From the NCBI GenBank assembly GCA_949316235.1, contig OX438742.1, positions 12,027,315 through 12,091,314 of the forward strand: DNA of 64,000 nt, given 5' to 3'. A program made the position numbers and the translations under genes. Below the pieces are notes generated by a model. The model saw nothing but the letters and a program-made list of their open reading frames with translations. It was not told the DNA's origin and did no database searches. The DNA comes from Oegoconia quadripuncta (Eukaryota; Arthropoda; Insecta; Lepidoptera; Autostichidae). The stretch's first letter is position 1; every line of letters begins with the position of its first letter. Below, in pieces: positions 22,601-31,600 of this stretch.

Positions 22601-25600
22601 TATGCATTTTGTGTATGGTTTTTGTGACGGGAACGCACGAGCTGCCGTTGCGGAGTACAGAAGACGATATCCCAATCGGGTCGTACTTGGATATCGCTCG
22701 TTTATCGCAGTACATCGCCAAATGAGTGAAATAGGTTTACGTCGCAGACGAAATGAACCCGTACAACCTGCTCCTGCTGTTCGTATGGACATCGACGAGC
22801 AGGTGTTACGTTTAGTAACAGCTGATCCAACGATAAGCATTCGCAGAATTGCTATCAGGCTGGGGATAACAAGAATGCGCGTCTGGCGCGTATTGAAGAA
22901 AGAGGGACTTCACCCCTACCATTATCGACGCGCTCAAAACTTAAGAGATGGTGACAGTATACCGAGGTTGGTATTTTGTACATGGATATTACGTCAACAC
23001 AGGCTTAATCCTGACTTTATAAAGCGCGTTTTATGGACCGACGAGGCTACTTTCACCAGGGCCGGAATAACCAACCACCGAAATTTGCACATATGGGCCG
23101 CTGAAAATCCATATGCAGTGAGGGAGACCTCGTTTCAATACGAGTTTTCTGTAAACATGTGGGCTGGAATTATTGATGATTTAATTATTGGCCCATTTGA
23201 ATTGCCAAGAAGACTTACGCAAGAGGTCATGCTGAATTTTTTACGCAATGATCTCCCACAATTATTAGAGGACGTCCCTTTGCTGACGAGACGTCACATG
23301 TACTTTCAATTAGATGGAGCCCCGGCACATTATGCACAATCGGTACGTGAATTCATCAATGAAAATTATCCAAGATGGATTGGCAGAGGCGGTCCAGTAG
23401 CATGGCCCCCGAGGTCACCAGACTTGACGCCCCTTGATTATTATTTCTGGGGCTACATGAAGCAAAAAGTTTATGCTGTGCCAATAATTTCAAGAGACCA
23501 GCTGAAACAGAGAATCGATGCTGCTGCCGCAGAAATAGCGCAGAATCATGCAGAAATAAGGCGAACTACACTAAGGATGTCATTTAGGGCCCTGGCCTGC
23601 ATAACCGCTGACGGCGGTCATTTTGAAAACATAATTAATTAATTACCTGATTTTTCTTAATAAACAACCATTTTAACAAATTAAGTATCTTTTATTTATT
23701 ATTAAACTATCATGTTAAAATCAAAATGATTCATTGTAATAACAAAACACTTAAATGTGCAAATAAACTGCTTAAAACATTACTTTCATTTTTTTAAACT
23801 TATCTCTATCTAGTTACTGGAGCATAAAAGGTCAATTTCAATGTCTCGTACGTTCACATTTATTTGAAATAACTAAAAACATTGTTCGAGGATATTTTAG
23901 AGAATATCATGTAGTATCATAATAATTAAAAAAAAACATGATGTTATAGGGACATTTTTCGTTTTTTTATTTTTAAACTTAAAGAAATACAGTTTTGTTG
24001 GTCGAATTTTAAGTTTATTTCTTTTTTAATAAATTATTTATTTGTTTTGGGATAATTTTCATAACTTAATTTGATGAATAATAATAACAGCACTGAATTA
24101 AAAAAAAAAGAATTGGGAAAGACGTAAAAACAAAGAAATTATGACTAAAATAGTGCAGAAGGTCAGACATGTCTATTAAAAAAAAAGGATTAACAATTTT
24201 TAAAAAACAAAAGCAGTTAGGTCTCTAAATTTAAATGATTTATCGATAATTTTGTATAAATTTTCAAACTACGCCCGCTGGTCACTTCTCTCCGGGACAC
24301 ATTGTATAACAGCTTGAGAGGTTTTAAAATTGTTATTTAGTTATATAAAGCCCAAATATATCTTATTGCAGAAGGATGCCACTGGTGACATCTCTTAATA
24401 TTTTTGAGAACAAAGTGAAAGATGGAATCGCTTTCATACACCCCTCCTGGTACGGCGGACATTTCCTGTATTAGGAAACTGCGCTGCAAAAGCTGCACAG
24501 CGTTGCCAGTGTGGAAATTTTTGTCCGATTTTGCATGTTTTCGACCCTCCGTGTAACTTTTGCGAAATTTGGCAGTCAGTGGAACTTTTTGTGACTTTGG
24601 ACCTTAAGACGCAGACGGGATGATAAGTACTTGGCCTCTACAATTTAAAAAGATTATAATTAATAGTAGTATTTATAAAAAATATCTCAAATAGAGGTTT
24701 CCTGCTATACATATTCTAAAATTGAAATAGACGCCGACGCGACGGCGTCATTACTTTTAAATTATCTGACAAAAAAAATGTTTTGTGTTGAATTTCTTCA
24801 CAGAAAGGGTTTAAAAGGGAACAGAAATAGTTGAAAAATGTTTAGGTGAACTTGTTCTTTCACATGCTACAATTACGAACTAGGTTGTAGAGTTTAAACG
24901 CGACCGTACGATGCGTCCAAGATGAATCCCGATACGTACGTCTAAAAAGCGTCACCACTCCGAAAATGATATTCCAAGTGCAGACCAGTGAAATGGTCTT
25001 GGCAGATCGAAAATTTAAGTTATCCAAAATTATTGACAGTGTAAGCATCTCTAAAGAACGGCACATTACATCCTGAAATAACACAGTTGCATATGCCGCC
25101 AGTTGGGTGCCGTGCTTGCTTACTCTCAATTAAATACGAATTCGTATGCAAGACTCCCAACAGTGTTAGTGAATTTTTTGGACAATATCTGAATCCAAAA
25201 TTCAATCAAAGCAGGACAGAAGCTGGGTGTTCGACTCCAAACAAAGCCAGAGCTGTGAAATCGGCAGGGAAAGTGATGGTATCTGTATTTTAGGATGCAT
25301 AGGGATTTTGCTTATAGGTTACCTTCCGAACGGTAAAGCTATTACCGGCGACTACTAAGTTGATCTGTTACACTGTGTGATCTGCACAAGTTGCAGGAAT
25401 GTTTACAGAATTTAGGTCTCGCGGGCTTCAAAGATTGTCACCAAAGATTTCCTATATTGTCACGGTATAAGTTGTCATCGAAAAAGTTTTGTTTTTCATT
25501 AAGAAAATTTTCAAATCGTGGTTACAAAACATTTTTGGCGTTATCTATACAAAATGAATGCTTAGTTTGCGCATTGTACATAAAATACCAAGCAAAGTGA

Positions 25601-28600
25601 GGTCTAATCGACCCTCATAAATAAAATTTAATTGGAAGTTCCATTAGAACTGCATTTGTAACTTTTGTAACATTTTGGGCCAGGTATAGGAACGTCGGTA
25701 ACACTGGAGCTCTAGTTGCATTTCTGTTGCCCGCGTGTCAACCCCTATTTTTAGGTATGCTATTAGACGAACTAGGTTAGACAGGGAGGTAACTGTTGGA
25801 GGGAGAGGGCATATAACTCGTGTACAAGTGTGTGTCTGCATGATCAATATAGGTCTGTGATTTTCACAGACGATTCATTATCAACACAAGCATAACAAAG
25901 GGGGAAACTGCAACGAACTTATAGACATCTTACTGATTGTCACACACTATTACAATTTGTAGATATAAGTGTGTTCCATGCACCTCTTCTGATTTATGAT
26001 ATCCGCGTATTTAGTTCCCAGGTTTTCACTCGCTTGGAACGAAAATGTGAGCGCTGAAATATATGTCTACTGGAGCATCTTAAATTTAAGATACAATGTA
26101 TAATTTACCTACTTTCTCATTTGATGTCCGTGAGTCTAGCAAACTACACACATGCAAATAAAGGGGGGAATAACTTTGCAATTGTGTGATTGCAGTGGAA
26201 TGAGGAACTCACCCCTAATCAGTGTATACAATTTAATTAATCTTGCACCTATAGGTGCACAGCTAGCTGTGTGCTTCGATGAACCGTGGACCTCCTCTGA
26301 CTTATTATATCCTGGTAGTCAGTTTTCCAGATCCACGGCTTTTGTTGGCATTTCGAACAGTTCGAACGACTGGTTGGAAACAACGGCAACGTAGGAACTG
26401 TATGTAGGGTTACCGAGAGAAAAATATCATACTATGTCTTTTTCTTCACAGTAATCTGTACTTGTTCGAATGAACAATGAATGTCTATACTTTTCTCTGT
26501 CTAGGGCTTCGAACGATTTGGATTTTTTTGAACGACTGGTTGGTCTACTAGACACGCAGATACAATTTTCCAATATGTATCTATGAGTTTGATGATGATG
26601 GAACTCGATATGAGAGTCGCGTACATTCTCGCACTAGGTATTTCATATTACACGTCCGTAAGATGGTGCAGATCAGTCGGTCGGCGGAGAATATTTAGCA
26701 AAAATAACACCAGGACAACATAAATTTAAAGAGCTCTGTTTGCAATTCGCAAACTAAGCGCACAGTTAGTATATCTATCACTTTCACGCACAATCACATT
26801 CTATGCGGCTCCAGAATTGACAAACCTATCGATATAATCTATCGACACGAAATGGAGTGCTCGAGAATTGGATACAGCTGGATTCTTAGTCGGAAACAAT
26901 TTTTTTTTAAATAAATTGTTATTACAAGCTTTTTTATTTTTTTATATTATTTACAAGAAACTAAAAAAAATATATTATGCCTGCCCTAAAATGTATTTCC
27001 TTCATGTTAATTTAATTGGGCACTTCAAATGATCGGAAGGCTGGCTTATATTTCACCCAAAGATGTCACCGTTCAAAGTTCTTGGGCACCCTTCCGGTTC
27101 AGCAAAGCCTGGGACAAATTTTTTTTTAGTTTTTCTACATATAATTCGCTGTGCACTCATAAATAAAATTTTACTAGGCACTTTTGTTTACGTTGTTTGA
27201 GTGAATTCTTGCAAGTACCTAAATGTTAACCCACCACTAGGTAGGTATTCAATTAAGCTGATATTTGTTCTAGGTACATAAATAGAAACCCAATGACAAT
27301 GCAATAACGATCGTCTCCTTACAAGGGAACTCAACGGTTAATAGATTGACTTACATTTTGTACGTGTATGTGCAATGAACAATGCAATACTATGGAGTCA
27401 TTGAGCTGGTCTCATGATGGAACCGGAAGGTGGCCATTGGGACTCTGTAATAATGTTTTATTGTTATGCAACCCCGTTGAGTCTAAACTCTTGGCTCGTT
27501 TGATTTGTCTGTCAACACAAAGTTAAAGTGGTCTGTACGATCAGACCATGCGGTATCCAGGGAGACTCACTAGTTTGGAAGATGAGGCCATGGTCAATAT
27601 TCATCTATTTTCATAACTTTAAAACTTCTTTTTTTTTATGTCAATTAAAATGTTTTACAATAATGTACTTTAAAACTACTTATGTATTTTTAAGTTATAA
27701 TAAAATATACACTTTTAATTAGTTGCGAATAGGTACTTAAGGGGAGTATGTAATATCACGATACTACAACTTTTCTTAAGGATTACCATACTTAAGTATG
27801 GTATTTTTATTGTTCACGGATAATCGAAGAATACGTAGGTATTTGCGCAAAAAACAAACAGTTTATGCAAAGAAAGGAAACAACGAAACTTACGAAAATC
27901 GGAGAATTAGGCGCGGCGGGGGCAGCACAGGACCGCTATCTAGGTTGGCCGAATCTACGCCCGCCGTGCAATTATTAAATAATTTCTGCAATAATCTTTT
28001 TTAATTCCAGGAATGGAAAAATAAAAAAAATGTGAAAACAAAAATTCTTTTTCTCAGTTAAGTCGTATGTTTTCATGTAGGCACAAGCGTATTTTTAGAA
28101 AAAGAAACACCCTATTAGTTGAAATTCATGTAATTCCTCTTTACTGGTGACTCCACACCTGATTATAACTTTCCGCGAGGACACGATAGCCGAATTCTAT
28201 CAAAAAAAATTCGGTACCCATACAAAGTAAACCACCAGTATGGAAGTCCAACAATTTTCTGCTGAATTCGGCTATGGTTCCTAGTGGATTCATAATCAGG
28301 AGTGGAGAAAATTGTTGGACTGCTAAAGGTGTTTCAGAATGATTTACTTTGTATGGGTAATCGAAAAAGATTTTGATGGCATTCGGTTATGAATCCTCGG
28401 GGAAAGCTGTTCGTAATCAACAGCAGAAAATTGTTGGACTTCCATACCAAAGGTGGTTCCAGAATGGTTTACTTTGTATGAGTAATTTTTGATGGTAAAC
28501 GACTATAGTTCCCTGAGGAAAGTTGTTTCTAATCAAGAGTGGGTTCACCAGTTAATGGGAATTACATGAATTCAAATTCATCCTGTATATTGAGCTCCTC

Positions 28601-31600
28601 AGAACAAGCTCTTTCATATTTCGATGTGTTTACAAATCTTTTTTTTATTTCTTCCCTCCCCGGTTCTCCCTATTCAAAGTTTATTTATTTACGTTACACG
28701 TCCGACTTTTGGTCACAGGAATTACCAAATTTGAATTTAGTCAGTCCAGTAGATTCGGAGTAAAATTGGATGTGATAGATGGACAGACATACGAGTGATC
28801 CTACGCACAAGGATTCTGTTATTTTACTACAAAAACCGCACTCAAATCGGACACGCTTTATTGATATACATCCAGACAAAAACTGGACACACACAACACA
28901 ACGCAGTAAAACACATAACAACCTTAGATTTTCGTCGGGGATTAAAAATAATTGTGTCTACGATCACTCAATGTAATTGTACACTTGTTATTCGAAAATT
29001 CAATATAAGATGGTTTCCTCATTCGTAAAGCGTGATATATCAGTTGTGTGACTTTTATGTTTTCCTCCATTGTTCTCGAACAATCGGAGTTCAAGTTTTG
29101 GGAAATCGGATACTTACGATACCAAAATACATATAAAGTTGTGTATCACTGTTTTCTTTATACCGTATAGAGTGTCCATTAAACATTTCAAAATTTCAGG
29201 ACAAAATATATCCCGTACACAAATTCCTGCTGCAACGAAACGTGAGGGTGCAGTTCCTGGACATTGTCAAGATGCATCTCTGGTGTGACGCACTCTCACT
29301 CAAGTTCCAAAAGTCACTCGACAATATCGGCTACGAGGGCTACTTCGATACGGGCTCCCAGCTTTGTATACGAGACGTAATTATCATCATCTCTCTACTG
29401 CTGACGATAATGCTTTGAGGAGAGCACACCCAGAGTGGACCTCTTGATGTGCCTTGTTCACAGTTTTATCAGCTCTTAAATATGGTAACATTGTCAACAC
29501 ACATACCTACTTTTTCTTTTCTCCTTCAACTCGCTACTACCGGTGCGGTGGCCAAAGCCGGTCAGTACCTAACCGACAACGAATCCTAGGTAGATACTCG
29601 TATAAATATGTGATCATGATGTATTTTATTTTTATACAAAATCCCGTAACATATACATTTTATAATTCCGAATCCACAAAAAAACAAAAATCGTTTGAAA
29701 TGTCACACATTGTACACATATTGCAAAGTTAAGGCACTACTAGAACCGTTGTAGAACTGTACAAACCCTATCTTTTGGTGTAAGTACTTATTTTAGTTCT
29801 GAATTCACAGATTTTGAAAAAAAACTGGCATTTGAAAAATGCAAAACTCTCAGAAAACGTGAAATTATTTCCCATGCATTTAGTAAACAAATAACTTCTT
29901 TATTGTTATTTTTTATTTTTTTTATTTTATATACATATATCAAGCAATTATGTGTTCGTACATTTAATTGAGCCTAAATTGCGTATGCCGTGAAGGTTAT
30001 TCATATCTTAATATGAATAATTTTCATTACCTAATATTTTTTGAATTTTAACTTTAATATAGTACTTTCACCACGAAGAGGTTTTCTACACCTGCGTAGT
30101 TCACCTGCGGCTCGTTTCATAAAATAACACTTGCATTAATAACCAACTTTACTTTGCAGTTACAATATACCTATTTTAAACACATTTTTCACATTTTACA
30201 GCCCGATAGAACAGCGCAGCCATGTCATGTAAGTAATCCAATCACATATACCTACATTGCATGTAGACGACCTTCTTTCCGAGACAAGTCGTCTCTGACA
30301 GTAATCAAAAGAGATCAAACGTGACAAAAGGATTATGTAACCTGTTTTTCTCAGTGTTTCTGTCAACCTTGACTTTGGCAGAATCATCGTCAAACACGAT
30401 GGAGCCATAAAACCTCCAAAAAGTGAAGTGAAGTGAAAGTTATTACCTAGTAAGTTACTTAAAACTCACTAGCATTTGAGTGCCATCGAATAACATCATT
30501 AGATTTTGTAGTTTTATAAAGAAGGATACAAAATGCTGAAACGTGTTTATTTATTTCCATAGTAGAAACTACTTACCAATTTCCATTCTTCTAGAGTCCT
30601 TGTTTCGGGAGCTATTGACTTTTGTTTGAAATATTCCTCTTTTCTTTGACCCCTTTTGGAATGGAAGTTCAAAAATGACCTCATAGTATGCCTGTAAGTA
30701 ACCTAGAAATACCTACATTTTATCATGGCGCCCACAAAATACGAAATATGCTGTCTGGTTTTTGGTTTTTTAAATACCTACTTACTCACTAAAATAAGAA
30801 ACATGACTTGCTATTTTGTCTGTCTAGATTAAAGCCGTCAAAACAAATTGCAAATTCTAGATGAAACCATGCCAGTTAATATGCCAATACATATTATGGT
30901 GCACTGGTATCGAGTCTGAAAACTAACTAGGTACTAAAACAATAAAGCGATGACATGTCATTTATCTCAAACTTAGTTTAAAATTGGAGTTATTTTTTAG
31001 AGGGCAGCTAACTGGCCACAAATATTGTCTAATAGTAATTTCAGGCATTATCTACGCGGGCTATGACTTGATTCTGTTGATTTTTTGACATAATGACGAC
31101 AGCAAAATATCCTTAAAGTGGGGCTGGGAAGCGGTTGACCATGGCAGCATGCAAGCACACGTTCTCGTCGCCCCTTCGCTCCTATATACCTACGCGATAT
31201 TCGCTTCGCTGCCTCATTCGCTCAATCTGCGCAAGTTTCTAAATTGAGTATTACTTAAGATATAGTTTGGATTTGTAGAACTCAAAAATCAAAATCAAAA
31301 TCAAAAAATGCTTTATTTTGTAGGTACACAGGGTACACTTAAAATAGTCAGAATTTTACATTTTTAAAGCTACTGCTTGTTCAAAAGGCAATTTTCCCCT
31401 GGGAAGAACAAGCAAGAAACTGCCATTTCATGAATTACGGCCCTAAAAAATACCTTTTTACCACAACACAGAAGTAGGTGTAGGACATGTAGACTTACAA
31501 GCGTTGTCACTGCGACGAGAACCCGTTGCTATTCCGATGCCAGCTCGGCTTGGCTTGCAATATTTGTCAAATCATTAGCAATTTATTACACTAATTGATT

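Larger units (their letters stand above)
21872..24304 (+). mobile_element. Tc1/mariner-superfamily transposon with ~430-bp inverted repeats
   Basis: The left end CAATGTGTCCCGGAGAGAAG and the complement of the right end match for about 428 bp (21872-22299 against about 23877-24304) with only scattered differences. TATA flanks both outer ends, so the TA duplication is certain but could be placed at either of two registers. It is about 2.43 kb, with one long transposase frame between the repeats. Most Tc1/mariner elements have 20-200 bp repeats, so these are long. It lies in the 9.3-kb intron of the serine protease homolog, same strand as the gene. Confidence 0.92.

Noticed and set aside
22589..22840. 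83-codon minus-strand frame inside the DD40D element.
   Set aside because: Antisense shadow of the transposase.
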